Assembly (NCBI GenBank): GCA_023653785.1
Contig: JAMKCH010005362.1
Span: forward strand, 62,001-126,000
Direction of reading: 5' to 3'
DNA length: 64,000 nt
From: Ophioderma brevispina
Taxonomy: Eukaryota > Echinodermata > Ophiuroidea > Amphilepidida > Ophiodermatidae
Below are positions 20,853 through 33,120 of the stretch, in pieces. Position 1 is the stretch's first letter; each line of letters opens with the position of its first letter. The notes beneath the pieces were generated by a model that had not been told where the DNA came from, did not search any database, and worked only from the letters and a program-made list of their open reading frames with translations. Made by a program: the position numbers and the translations under genes.

Positions 20853-21033
20853 TGCACGCAAAAACTGGGTGTTAAAACAACCCAATTACAGTGTGGTTAT
20901 TTAACACAAATAGTGTTAAAATTAACACACTATGATGTTAAAATACCCCAAAAGGGTGGTAAATTTTGACACTACGTTGGTGTGATCCTTCTGGAACAAC
21001 AACTGTGTTAATTTAACACCCTAGGTTTTGCAG
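20853..21033. mobile_element. TIR element of the GTGTTAAA type
   Basis: Ends TGCACGCAAAAACTGGGTGT and (reverse complement) TGCAAAACCTAGGGTGTTAA are inverted. The interior is rich in GTGTTAAAATTAACACAC-like palindromes. Confidence 0.55.
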
Positions 21034-22489
21034 GTGGGATATGAGTCCGGCGGAAATTAAAAAACTGTCTACACCAGAAGAGGGGAACAATGCCTGCATT
21101 GCAGAGCCGTGCTTTTAAAATAGCACTTTAATCCATGTAAGCTATATCATGTTTTTCCCTCAAGTACTGCGCAATCCGGGCCTTTTCACGACAACCGAAC
21201 ACTCTCTCTCTCACCCCCACTTCCACTGACAACCCCCCTTCCCCCAAACAACACTCCCCTTCCCTCAGCCGAACGATTCCACTAACGTTCAACCCCTATA
21301 CCCACGCACCGTAATCATCACAACCCTTACACCTTCTTTTTCTTTTTACCATCGCGCATAACACTCACTCCGAGTCCGAATCCCCTCCTCCCTGCTAAAC
21401 GGAAAGGAAGCAAAAATGCATCTGGAATGCGAGCGAGATAAAAAGCAAAGAGGGAGGGGGAACTGGGTAATTGTTCAGAGACCAGATGCTAATATAATTG
21501 TGTTCATTAAACATGGGATGACAATCATGACATCATCTATTAAGAACTTCAAAAGGATCTATTAAAGAACCTTAAAAGATTTAAATATGCCATACTTTTT
21601 GTGTGTACTTGCAATTCCAGATAAGAAAAGGATAAGCAAAATGTTAAGCCTGGGGTTTCTAAATGATTTTCCTGGCCTAAAAGAATCCAAGGACCTTAAA
21701 TGGGTTCTTAATAAGGATCAAAACCATTTTCTTGGTTAGAGAACTTTTTGGTTCTAAATCAAGAGCCCGTAGAGATCTATGGCATCTTTGTAGAACATAA
21801 AAGGTTCTTTAGCCAAAAATATTTCTTTGTAGAACTAGAAACTTATTGAGAACTCTTAATAAAGAGCCTTCAAAGGTTTTTGTAGAACAGAAAGAGAGAG
21901 TTTTAGCCAGGAAAATTATTTTAGAACCACAAAAGGGTTAACACTGCTTTTCGCTGCTCTAATTTTAGAATATATACAGGAACACACACTAAGCTTGGGT
22001 CTTAGACTACATTTAAGGTTCGTCATGAACGTTGTAAGAACCTGGGTTTCTGAAGGGCCAAAAAGGGGAATATGGAATTAACCGTGGACCTTTTGTAGGA
22101 CGGGGGATTAATTGGTGAAAGTTGACATTTTACAAAAATGCCGTCCATTTCGCAACATTTTAGATACGCCTTTTTGTGTCGTCTGCAAGAGGGCAGTTTT
22201 GTGATCTGGAGTCTGGGATCTGTCTGTGTATCTGTTTGCTGTGGTAAAAATTTTAACCCAAAACATAATTGCCGCCCCTCTAACAAGTGGGTCTGCTCAA
22301 AGTCATTGGATGTCATGGCCTAAAAATGGTCAGATATAAAATTGCTTGGTGTTTATTATTTCGATCGATGACACTTGCATATTGGTATTGCCCCCACGTG
22401 TTGGTGTACCTCGTGTACTCTTAGTGAGCCTGATGTGACCTTTGTCCCCATTCACAAACCGCGATGGCAGACGACACGAGTCTACGCAA
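21034..22489. repeat. C-rich patch and AGAACC repeat; no gene
   Basis: 21190-21370 is strongly C-rich on the + strand. 21540-21960 is another AGAACC/GGTTCTTT repeat copy, including TTAGCCAGGAAAATTATTTTAG like that at 12807. The opposed frames at 22023-22323 overlap each other and have no family features. Confidence 0.5.
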
Positions 22490-22937
22490 ATCCGAAGGTT
22501 CGTTTATCTGAAGGTTCGTTATTTCGATGTTCGTTTTTATCCAAAGGTGTGTTATGCGACGGTTCGTTTATCCGAAGTTTCATTTTTCCGAAGGTGCGAG
22601 ACGCGCGATCCGAAGGGTCGTTAATCCGAAGGTTCTTTTACCCGAAAAAATATAAGGTTCGTTTACCGAAATTAATAAGATTCGTTATTATCCTTTCCGG
22701 TCAACGAAACTTATTTCATTTCGGATCAACGAACCTTCCGGATAAATGAACCTTTGGGAAAAACACCCATCGGATAAACGAACTTTTGGAATAACACACC
22801 TTCAGAATAAAGAAACAAATGTCCGGAGTTTTAACGAACCTTCGGAATAACGCCTACGGTATATAGGTATAAGGAACCCTGTGTTCTGATAGGCGACCTT
22901 CGGATTCACGAACCTTCTGATCACGAACCTTCGGAAT
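22490..22937. repeat. CGAAGGTTCGTT minisatellite that flips orientation
   Basis: 22490-22690 holds units such as TCCGAAGGTTCGTTTATC. From about 22690 the units are the reverse complement, GATAAACGAACCTTCGG, up to about 22937. About 25 units of 15-19 bp are present. The whole is a long imperfect palindrome built of tandem repeats. Confidence 0.85.
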
Positions 22938-23390
22938 AATGGACAGCAACCCGACGACACAACATTTGCATTCCGGTGCCAACCTGTATTTTGTTTTATT
23001 TATTTATAGCGCAATATCGCTCCTTGCCACGGACCTTCAGGTTTTCTGCATTTTCCTTAAATTTTGTGAACAGAGCTCTTTTCCTGACTGAAACCAAACG
23101 CTTTCCGTCATGTTGTGTTTACTTTATGGTGAAAATATATAAAATCACTTATTAATGTTTCAGCAAAAAGAAAATTCCTTCATTTCCATAAAAGGCACGT
23201 ATAATTCATTTAAGTTAGCAAGTTTAAATAACGGGGATCATTGTCACTGTTAAAAGTGGGTGTTATATTACAGAATATAATACAATATTACGTGGTCAAA
23301 ATAACGGTCAATCACTTTCAGATAATTCGAATATAAAATCAATGGTGATTTTCCCGTATAATAAAAACCGGTGAATCCATTAACTGATGA
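22938..23390. other. No feature recognised
   Basis: AT-rich DNA without exon, RNA or clear repeat. Confidence 0.4.
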
Positions 23391-23740
23391 TGTGGCGGCG
23401 CCACGGGGGTATCATGGGGGTGGGGGGGGGGGTTGGGCCTTTCCCCCCAAATATTTTTTCTGTCCCCCCTGTTTGCCCCCCCCCCCCGGCCCGAAAGAAA
23501 GAAATGAGGGATTTTGGGGCAAAATTCGGTGATTTGGGGTTGGGGGCCAACAATCACAAATTTTGGGAAAAATCAGCGATTTTGGGTCAAAATTGTTAAA
23601 ACTTTCCAAATATTTTGGATACGCTGATTTATACTTTACTTCCCCCCCCCCAGATTTCACTTTGGGCCCCCCCAAAAAGATTTCACTTTCTCCCCCACCC
23701 CCCCCCCCCCCCCGAAAAAGAAGTCTTGGCGCCGCCACTG
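23391..23740. mobile_element. hAT-like MITE with G/C tracts
   Basis: Ends TGTGGCGGCGCCACGG and (reverse complement) AGTGGCGGCGCCAAGA. The interior has long G and C runs and TTTTGGGGCAAAATT words. The TIR resembles the CAGTGGCGG ends of hAT elements. No clean target duplication seen. The proline/glycine-rich frames over it are artefacts. Confidence 0.65.
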
Positions 23741-24049
23741 AACTATGCGATTTACCAATAACATCATTTAACAGTGTGCATGTTGTTGTGGTTGTTGGTT
23801 TTACGGATCTCGATCATATTTTTAAAGGCCAGGCGCGCAGGGTAAAATCATGGAGGGCGAAAATCCATAGGAGGGGGCCCGAAACATGACGATTACCTCA
23901 TAGGAATAATTCATGGTAGAACACCAGCGCTGTCACTTCCGGAGCTTTTATACGTTTTAATTAAGATAAGCACTCTGATATATCTCCCTCTGTGAAAGTG
24001 ACTTAGTAGGGAAAAAATGCATCTGATGTATTATAAACAGTTCTAGATT

Positions 24050-26597
24050 AGTCGTGTTCTGAGGTCTCGGGCTTTGGGACTAGGACTTTGGCGGGAGAGA
24101 TAAACCTGGTTTTGTGAGTGCGCTCGACAATTTCCACTTCCCCGAGCATAATGAGGAGTTGCTTGTAGTTCCATCTGTCTGGATGCATGCCTTTGAGCTT
24201 CTGCGGAGCCAGATGGACACAGCTTCGTGTTCGAAGCAATTTTGGCTGATGTATCGGTTATAGCTTTCTCTTTCCGTTAGGGAATGCCCAAGGATGCCAG
24301 GCATTTGTTGAATGTGTATTGCAGAAACCTCGCCCTCCTACTTCTATTGGAAAGTAGTATGTAGACCACCCTCTGCTTACAGTCAGCCATAGATCTTGGT
24401 ATTTGCACTTCTTTCTTGCATTGCCATTGGATAGGTTCTCCGCCATAGGGACCGTCAGTTCTATAATGATCACTGTCTTTGCGTTTGGTAGAAAAGGAGG
24501 TGCTTATCTAGTCTCTTAGCGTCTCAGTGAGTTAGCAGGGTTGTTTGTGTCCTCATCCATCAGGAATACGCAGTCATGGTCCTTTCAGGGGGGGGGGGGG
24601 GGGGGGGGGGAACAAATGTGTGAGCTCTGTCCCAACCCCCCTGAGGCAGGTAAGCTGGAATCGATACGTGTACCACCAGCTGTGCGAAAGGCTTATTGTA
24701 GAGATGGAGTTCAGATTCTCAGTTGCGATTTTTTTTCGATTGCCTCTACGACGTCGGTGCCAGAATGTAGAGGTGCTTTCAGGTTTTGAATCAGTGTATC
24801 CACCTATCTTCGATTTGTAAGGTGTAGCTTAAACCATGATGAGTGTTGAAACGTGTCAGTGACGAGAGAAAAATTGGCAGAGTCCAAATTGGTCTTGGCA
24901 CCGCTTCAGATGGGCAGGGGATGGAAGTTGATCATGAATAGCGTTGATGTGGAAGACAGCAGCTCTGGAATCCGGACATACAAAAACGTTTTATTCCAGG
25001 ACGGGTCGACCTGCAGACAGACTCCCAGTTCAACACTGCCCTTGTTCGCACATATGGGAAGGTAGACAAACAGTCTTCCTCAGCTACATCTTTTATTAGT
25101 CCGGTGAGGATTTTCATTTGTTCTTGATAATCATGTTTTGATCCTTTTGGTTCTTGTTGCTACCCAATACCGGGTGTAAGGAAAACTGAGTGTCCCCCCA
25201 TGAGAGAGGTCAGCCACCAGAGCAACTGTGACGGAATAAACGTGGACCTTGCTAATTAAGAGACATTTGGGTACAGTGCTGAAAACAAATGGACACATAC
25301 AGCCATCAATGGAGAATACAAATATACAGATGGGTGGGAGGACACTCAGGCACGACGGAAATGTATACAGTTTATGACACCGGCTCATCCGTCGACCTCT
25401 GCCAATTCATGAGAATTAGAGGGATGCCGTTCTTCTGTTCTAATTATTTTATAGATTCATTTGGCATTTCGTCTTTTACTGCATGCATTTTCTTGTGGGA
25501 GTGTACGTGTACTTCATCTTTAGAGTAAGTGTTTAGATGGTACCTAGGTATTGCGTTACATTGAATATGTGGTAAAACAGGTTAGCCTTTTCAGTTGCAG
25601 GCCATAGGGTTTCCTGCTTTCTTTACAGAGCGCTGGTGGTGGTGCATTTGCTTATACCTGCCATTGCTTCAGGGGATTTGGGTGCAAGGAGCCTTCCAGA
25701 CTTTCGAGTAGGAAATTCGGAAGTTATAGATGGTGAACTCCCAGTCAGTTTGGGTACAATAGCATTATGTATATCCATAGCGTTCATAGGCCCACTCAAT
25801 TGATTTGAATTGGTTGTTTGAAGCATTTGTGTCAGCTCTGTGTGCAACGCATGTTATGAATGTTGTTGTCATTCAGGTCGTATAGATCAGCTTCCCGAGG
25901 AACCGCATGGGTTGACTGTGGATATAAGCAATTTTGCTGTCCGTATTATGTCCTAGGCCGGATCGTATGCCCCATATTGCGTTTTTTGTCCTTGTCGCTT
26001 TTGTTCTGCGTTGGGACAACCTATTCATGGCATGAGACTTTCATTTGCTGTGGATTGGGCTTTCATGGTCAGTGTCACCTTGAGAAGCTGTTGACACGTA
26101 TTTACTAGTTCTTGGCATTGCTACGAGGTTCAGGTCATGTGCGTACGCTTTGGCAGATGATATGATGTCAGATCTACTCATGCAGTACCCGAGGTGTTTG
26201 GACTGGTCTAGGAGATCAAGACACAGATTGAAGACGGCCATAAACAGGATGCAGGAGAGTGGGCAGCCTTGGAAGACTCCTATCATGCAACGTATCCAGT
26301 CAGTTGTCCATTCAGTTGTTTTGTTTTCAGTCGCATTGGTCTGCTTTGGTGGTCTCTTCATGCCCTTAAGAGGGTGGTATTTGTAGTTGCGAGCTGTTGC
26401 GCTTTCTGTCACTGTTGACATTTTGAAAAACTTCTCTGCAGCTGTTTTTGCTGAAGGAAGGAGATCTTGTTTGTTTCTCATTCAGTAGACGTTTTGCATA
26501 TTTGTGTGGATTTTGTCGAAATTGGTGCTGCTCTTTGCTGGCACTTTTCCTTTCTCTTACACCATCTTTGGACAAGCTTTGGATAGAGTCAATCATC
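24050..26597 (-). pseudogene. Minus-strand LINE, RT and C-terminal part
   Basis: Reading minus, the order is QFRQNPHKYAKRLLNEKQ, GVFQGCPLSCILFMAVFNL and AYAHDLNLV (YADD-like box), then toward lower coordinates IIELTVPMAENLSNGNARKK with VEVGGRGF-like (IEVGGRGF) and an SIWLRR block near the end. These correspond to the reverse transcriptase and C-terminal ELTVPxExN...RKxKY...VGxRGF domain of a class of metazoan non-LTR elements. Frameshifts and internal deletions make it inactive. It carries a G-tract near 24590-24611. The clade is not assigned. Its 5' part lies at 27385-28010. Confidence 0.8.
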
Positions 26598-27385
26598 ATG
26601 ATTATCTTGGCGTTACACTATCATCTGATCTCTCTTGGAATACCCACTGCCAAAATGTCACCAAAAAAGCCAGTCAAACACTCAGCCTTCTTCGAAGAAC
26701 TCTAGGTTCATGTACGAAGGAAGTCAAGAAAAGAGCATATGAATCCTTAGTTCGACCACGTTTAGAATATGCATCTGAGGCATGGAACCCTCATACTACA
26801 TCTAGAGTGGATAGTTCAACGTGCTGCCGCACGTTTCATCTATGCAGATTACCGTCGAACTATATACCCATGTGACTCCTCTCATCAGTAAGATCGGATG
26901 GGAACCCCTTCATGCACGCCGACTCCTAGCTCAATCTACTATGTTCTTCAAGATACATTACAACCTGGTAAATATGTCCTTTCCACCTTGTGTCCAGCCT
27001 GCAAATTACTTCTCACGCTATGACCACCAGCTCAAATACAATGTTCCCTTTGCGACCATTGATTCGTACAAGTTTTCATTTTATCCTCGCTCAATCCGTG
27101 TGTGGAATCATCTTCCAGCCACTGCTGTTTTAGCTCCAACTGTAGCCGCATTTAAGGAAGCTGCTATGCCTGCCATCCTGGTAATGCTTCCTCCACCAGG
27201 CTCCAGACTCCTGTATAGATGTCACCATGTTCCTGTATATAGCGCACCCTAATTTTGTTGACTCCTTAGTTGGAATTGGATTGGTTTATCCTCCTTCACT
27301 TCAGTTTTGCACCCACCCTTGTTTGTGACATCACCTGCACCATCCAAGTATAGCTCTAAGTAGCTGCATGTGGATTATCATTCAA
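26598..27385 (+). pseudogene. Plus-strand LINE 3' part inside the minus LINE
   Basis: Reads DYLGVTLSSDLSWNTHCQNV, KKRAYESLVRPRLEYASEAW, then after a frameshift near 26820 WEPLHARRLLAQSTMFFKIH and FYPRSIRVWNHLPA. This is the classic C-terminal region of Jockey/CR1-like reverse transcriptases. It lies between the two halves of the minus-strand LINE and is therefore the younger insertion. It is 5'-truncated, as expected for target-primed reverse transcription. Confidence 0.88.
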
Positions 27386-28010
27386 GCTTCAAGCTTGTGA
27401 TTTCAGCTCCAGTTTCCTTACTTTGTAGTGTAAGCGTACGAGCTTAAGGAAATCCTTTTTCAAATTAGCTGAGTGTACCTTGTATCCATCTCTCAGGGCT
27501 TTTTTGTATTGGCGCTTGGTGTATTTCTTCAAACGCCTTAGTTTTTGTTGTTGTCTTGAGCATTGCTGCTTCTTATCATTCTCTTTGGAGACTGTTGATT
27601 TAACTCCAAAATCTGTCTGTCTACGAGTCTCTTGTAGACATGATTCTCCAGATTGGTTAATTGCTCATTGTGGATATCGCCTATTTCAGTTGGTAATTCT
27701 TCATAAAGCTGCTCATCAAGGGATTTCCAGATTGAGTCTTCAGATGGCTTCGACAGATTTATGTAATCCTTGGCATCAAGGTTTCTGCAATTTAGGTGGG
27801 CTTCTTCTCTGGTCTTTCTTTTGTGAATAAAAGCTCTTGTCTGCTGACTCGAAAGCACTGTGGGGTTTATCCTGGCCTTCTACCTCTTGGTTTGGGTGCG
27901 CCGACTGGTTCGACTTACGTCTGCCTTCAGTGGAAGAGCATGGCTGCGATGAACTTGTTCCACAACTAGATCTCGTTTGGTGGAGTTTCACATTCTTGAA
28001 AAAATCCTAA
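27385..28010 (-). pseudogene. Minus-strand LINE, 5' part
   Basis: On the minus strand it encodes IWKSLDEQLYEELPTEIGDI, then LRRLKKYTKRQYKKALRDGY and LKLVRLHYKVRKLELKSQA. This is a basic linker typical of the region before the reverse transcriptase. It is collinear with 24050-26597 across the plus-strand insertion. Confidence 0.65.
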
Positions 28011-28105
28011 TTTTGACACAATTAATTGCATAAACCCCTGTTTTTCCTGAATTTTGAAACTCTCAGGCGCCCGTCCCCCTTGCCACTCCCTGGCGCCGCC
28101 CCTTT

Positions 28106-29420
28106 TTAAAGGTGCAACGAGAGATGGGGCACCCATATATTGTCATGTCATATGTAGTAATTTCATGCCCCAAAAGGGCCCCAAATATTTATATCATTTG
28201 GCACAAAGCACAGACAAGAGCCCAAAAGTGGTGACTATAGCACTACATTAAAGGGAAGCCTTTAAACACCCAAACTAAACAAAGTAAAATGAAATGAAGA
28301 ATAAATATGTAAAAGACCAAACAAAAGAGGAAGGATAACACACTTAAACCTGGAGTGTCTCGACAGCTGCCTTGAAAGAAGGAAAGAGGCACAAGTCACA
28401 GTATGTTCAGGTAGATCATTTCATAACTTGGGCCCATAGTGAAAGAAACTTCTCTGACAAAGAGTGAGGCGACTGAATGGTGGATAGAGGGCACGAGAAT
28501 GATTATATCTGGAGTTGGCACGAGAGTGAGGAGTAAAAACATTCGGAGCGGAGGAAAGACCCGCAAGAATTCTGAAGACATGACAGACGGCAAAGAAATC
28601 ACACCGAGCCTCAAGAGACGGTAGGGAAGTTTGGAAAAGGGGGTCATCATGTTCAAGATTGCAAGACTGCAAAAATGGTCCGACAAGCAAATCTCTGAAC
28701 AGATTCCAAACGATTGGTTAGGGTCTTAATTGTTAGGTGGGTGCCAGGTTGTGCTGCTGTAATATGGGACGAACCAAAGCTAACCAAGGAAATGTACAGG
28801 GTGCGACGAAGATTTTAAGGAGGAAGATGGAAATTTCTATGGACCAGGCCAATGATCTTCTGAGCCTTTTTGCAGATGGCATCTGTGTGTACATTCCAGG
28901 TAAGTTTGCTGGTAATGTGAATCCCAAGGAAGGTGATATCACTAACTTTGTCAATGAGCTGGTTGTTGAGATAAAATTGTATAGGTTTGGGTATGGATTG
29001 TGCATAAGACTTAGATATAACCATGGCTTTGGTTTTCTTTGCATTGGCTTGAAGGAAGTTGGATGAAAAACAAAGACTTTGTTAATGTCATCTTGAAAGT
29101 CGACAGTATCTTGGGTGTTGTTAATTGGTTTGTATACAAAGTGCCGTTGTCATTCTTACTTTGTATTTGGTTACAGAAATGCCTTGAAAGTGAAAACAAA
29201 AGGCGCTTTTGATTTGCTTAATTTCAATATAAAACATAGGCTGAATTTAGTATTTGCTCCTATATTGTAAATGAGAAATTCATAATTTTTGTACTAAAGA
29301 AATAATTCTCATAACTGAAGCTTCCTTTCACACGGGAATACTTTTGATAGAAAGCATTAATTACATTAGAGTAAAAATCAGAATTTTTCACATTTTTAGG
29401 ACACCTGTTATGTGAAATCA
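28106..29420. mobile_element. MITE family A copy split by a LINE piece
   Basis: The left arm 28106-28207 begins TTAAAGGTGCAACGAGAGAT and runs to ATTTGGCACAAA. The right part 29177-29420 begins AAATGCCTTGAAAG and runs to CACCTGTTATGTGAAATC. In the intact copy at 44173-44520 these two phrases are adjacent, so 28208-29176 is an insertion. The right terminal repeat is missing after 29420. Confidence 0.8.
28208..29176 (-). pseudogene. LINE 3' fragment inserted in MITE A
   Basis: The minus strand encodes FYLNNQLIDKVSDITFLGIH followed by ITSKLTWNVHTDAICKKAQK, then, toward lower coordinates, SRANSRYNHSRALYPPFSRL and TLCQRSFFHYGPKL. This is the C-terminal end of a Jockey/CR1-like reverse transcriptase. 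It is broken by frameshifts. No clear poly-A tail; an A-rich stretch lies near 28280-28335. Confidence 0.85.
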
Positions 29421-31009
29421 TTAAATAGCAAGAATGTGGTGAAAATCCCTTTGCTAAAAGAGTTCTAAAAACCCACTTATAGAACTTTTTGTCCCCTATT
29501 TGAAACATGTTCTTGTTGCAGACCCCTTTATATAAAGCTTTGGCAGAACCCTTTTGGTTGTTCACAGAACCAGTTCTGAGAACAATTTTGGCTGCATAAT
29601 TCTGTGTGGAACCCAAAATTAGGCCTATACGGAATTTGACAGTGCGCGAGCATCGGCAGCCCCATGCATGTCTTATCATTATAAGGTGGTCTTCCGACCT
29701 CACCAAGCTACCTAAAACTCGAGGGGGATGATGATTAGATATTTAGAATTTTTTTGTCGTGCACGACAGATATATCAAAACATGCTTTAAATGGTTCATG
29801 AGCTTCAAATGGGGACGATACGATAGCAAGGCAGGTTAAAAAACATTATTTAAAAAAAAGTAACACCTATAATGTGATTTTCTTTTTAAATTTTTTTAAT
29901 TTTTTTAATTTATGATCTGTCAACAAAAAAAACCTTCAAACTTTCTCGGCCGGGGTTCTCGGTATTGTATGTGTTTGCAATCAGATGGAGTTAATTTACA
30001 ACCGATCAAATGCAAATTGAGAGAATTTCGTAGCCTCAAAATATCCTCCTGTCCCTTTTTACATAAGTGCATAAAGTCTTCGCAATCCCGTTGGTGCAAG
30101 GGGGAGGGGGAGTGGACCCCCTCTGAAAACCACTTTGTCATTGGATTTTTTACCAAACTCTAGTCTTGATAGGAAAAACAGGAACATCAAGGAGAAAAAA
30201 ATGAAAATCGTTGTCGTACAGATTCAAAATGGCAGCCCCAAAACCATCAGTTGAAAGGCCAAAAATGAAAAACCAACCACTTTCCCGCCGAAGGACCTTT
30301 TTCCATAAATGTGGCTCATTAAAATAGTAGGACATCAATAACATTTAAACAACATTGCTGAAATAAAATCAAAAAAGGTATTCTGTGCGATTTATGGGCA
30401 AAAACAAATTTTGAGAAGCACCTGGCTAAATGCTTATGATTATAAAACGCCATGGCCGAATCTGATTTTTCCCAACCAAATGTATGATTTTAGGCAATTA
30501 CGCCCTACATAAAATCTTGGGCAAAAATAAACAATTTAGAAAATTAAAAACAAGTTAAAAATTAAAAAAAAAACGAAAACACTTGAAAATCCTGGGTCCT
30601 CATGGACCCCCCCCCCCTTTAATGCACTTAAGTGTTAACACAAGTTCCTTATTCATCATGCCCCCCCCCTCCCCCCCCGCCTATGGAAAACCACTTTCCC
30701 CCGACGGAATTTTTGCACAAAATTTATACCACACATGCAGGGTCATAATATGATTACAATTAAGTCAATAAAATTAGAATTCATAAAGAACCTTAAATTA
30801 GGGGCAAAACATATTTCAAATTCGGAAAAAAGGAATACATAAATTAACGCGCCTCGTTTCCACAAATATGGGGGTGCAATGACAAAGTTGTTAATAGGCT
30901 TAATGAAAGGAACCAATAATCTAACCTATAACTATACTGAACAATAATAGACATGGGTCTATTTTTGGTAGGGGGCATATTGTCTCAATGCCGTGTACTT
31001 AAACCATTG
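29421..31009. other. No gene; repeat patches
   Basis: 29450-29600 has AGAACC-type words. 29870-29920 is (T)n/(A)n rich. C runs lie near 30607-30620 and 30661-30680. Open frames here are short and overlap on both strands. Confidence 0.45.
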
Positions 31010-31017
31010 GTTTGTAC

Positions 31018-31310
31018 CAGAGGGTGTTTTGAATCAATTCCCATGATGCATAGCAATGTGCCTATGCCTTACTGTACTAACACATGTCAGTACTTAGGGA
31101 TAAAAAGTGTTCCAAAGTTTAAAAACCAGCAAGACATTTTTTCATAATCATGCAAAAAATTCCCTAAGTTCTAACGCTTTGTGGTAAAATGAGTGTTAAA
31201 TTCGGGGTTTTTGTGTGTTTAGAATAGTATTTTAAATGTGATCAATGACGCCGATGAGGTGAATTTTCCCAAAACTGTGCACTTGTGGGATTGCTCAAAA
31301 CACCCTCTGG
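31018..31310. mobile_element. MITE family D copy with 8-bp target duplication
   Basis: Ends CAGAGGGTGTTTTGAATCAA and (reverse complement) CCAGAGGGTGTTTTGAGCAA. Flanked by GTTTGTAC on both sides (31010-31017 and 31311-31318). The 8-bp duplication supports hAT-type mobilisation. Other copies: 42554-42827, 43131-43412, 45022-45316. Confidence 0.85.
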
Positions 31311-32179
31311 GTTTGTACAGGGCGTGATGGAGACGGACCAAATCAAAGTGATCTATCAGCATATAAGGGTTACCTCAATTTTATAATTAATATATTCGGT
31401 TTAATCCATGATATATAAAATATTCTTAATTTACTTGTTTTATTAATATTTTTACTGACACTCCCTGGTGGACAATGGGGCGGGTTCCTAGGGGACCCCC
31501 GTAAGGGACTCAACCTAATTATCTAATTAGAGGCGCCTAATGGATTTAATTTTTTTATATTAAATGTGTCGTATCCAAAAGTAACACACGAGTCGGAAAA
31601 AGTAATATCGTTAGTCGTAAAACTGGTCAAATGTTGTTGCGAGTCCCATAAGAACCCCCCCCCCCCACCCTTCTCCACTTCAACCACTTCGTTATAGGAA
31701 AGTGTAGACAACAATATTTTTCCCCGCCCCTTTTGGATCATAGTAATCTCTTGCTATACCCTATATACGTTCTACCAAGAACCTTTGAAGGGTTTTACTG
31801 TAGGGGCTTATTTTTTAACTTATACCTAAACTTTTAAAAACCAGTATTTTGTGTTTTCGTTGAAATTAAACCTAGCATTTTTGTGCTTTATTTTGTTTGT
31901 TTTGTATGTTTTATGCTTTGCTTTTTTGTCATCCCGCTTTTCCGAATTAGAGAGGCTATGAGTCCAAATATTTGAAATGGGCAGGAATAGCTTAGATTGA
32001 AGGATATAATCTGTAGAATCCCCCATAAGTTACCTTTTTTAGCAACTAATTAACATAAAGGAAGAAAATGGCAGTGCCAAAATAGGCCTAACGAATCTCC
32101 TTCAATATCCGTGTGTTTGTAGTAAGGCCCTAATGGTCCTACGGACCTCAGTAATTGCTAAAATAGCCGTTTTTTAGCC
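31311..32179. other. No feature recognised
   Basis: A C-run lies at about 31657-31666. The remainder is AT-rich without gene features. Confidence 0.4.
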
Positions 32180-32310
32180 CTTATTAGTTGCTGCTGGTCT
32201 ATCATTTGCAGGGTATGTTTAATACTTTACTTGTTTACAAACATGCAAAAATCTGATTTTTGATGAATTTTTCGATATTTTGATTTAAGCAAATCACAGT
32301 GCCTTTACCT
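32180..32310. mobile_element. MITE family F fragment
   Basis: TGGTCTATCATTTGCAGG and ACATGCAAAAATCTGATTTTTGATG...AAATCACAGTGCCTTTA match the right half of family F at 42340-42490 and the inverse copy at 50535-50868. Confidence 0.6.
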
Positions 32311-32376
32311 CACATCAGCTTTTTAAACCGTTTACGATTCGCACTCTTTCGCGAAATGGAGGGAACTCTCCTGGGC

Positions 32377-32385
32377 TGATGCAAT
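32377..32385 (+). promoter_or_regulatory. Candidate ATF4-type element TGATGCAAT
   Basis: Exact match to the TGATGnAAn C/EBP-ATF response element, 1.06 kb upstream of the PPP1R15 start codon. Vertebrate PPP1R15A is an ATF4/CHOP target. A 9-base word is expected about once every 130 kb per strand pair by chance, so this is only a candidate. Confidence 0.2.
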
Positions 32386-33120
32386 ACATGCATCTTATTA
32401 GCATATAACTGGTTACGCATACAAGCAAGTAGTGAAAACCGCCCAAACCCCAAATCAAAATACAAAATGGGTTTCAATCAAATTTTCAAACGCCAGCCAA
32501 ATTAAAGTCAATAAGCTTTTTTCTCGACTCTTTGTATTTCAGTTGCATTTCAATTAAGGTTTGTGGCAAATTTTGCCGAAGAAATAGATCTCATTTTTTA
32601 CTGCGCACCACTTCTTTGTAAAGAGAACTGTAGTATAACCCCATAGTCACATACTTTGTCGATTACTTGAGAGCCGAAAAGCTCATTAACCGGATTATTT
32701 TATCGCGCCTTGTTCTTCTGGGGTCGATAATGTACTACTTATTATGCAAGCAGGCGTGTCAATGAACGCGTGTTTACTTCGTAAAGGAAGTTTCCTAAAA
32801 TATAGGTTGATAGGAATTAGTAGTCAATTGGTTTTTGTTATAAATTAACATTTACAAGTTTTAACTCATTTAAATATTGCACCAACAATTAGAATAAAAT
32901 ACCCCTGGTCTTCTAATTATGTTTCAAATACAGGAAAATTAAATGTTTACATTGAGAAAAGTGTTTCTATAGAGATTATTGAGTCACGCGCAAGTCACGT
33001 ACCCTGCACGATGGCACCGGGCAACTCTATTTTTTCGTCTGATTATTTCATTCATTTCCTATTTCCACATAACACACCCATCAGAAGAATTGAGATACAG
33101 TCTTAGATATGAGAAGAAAT

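Noticed and set aside
23387..23889. Pro/Gly-rich frames on both strands
   Set aside because: Long G and C runs inside a MITE; open in both directions; no domain.
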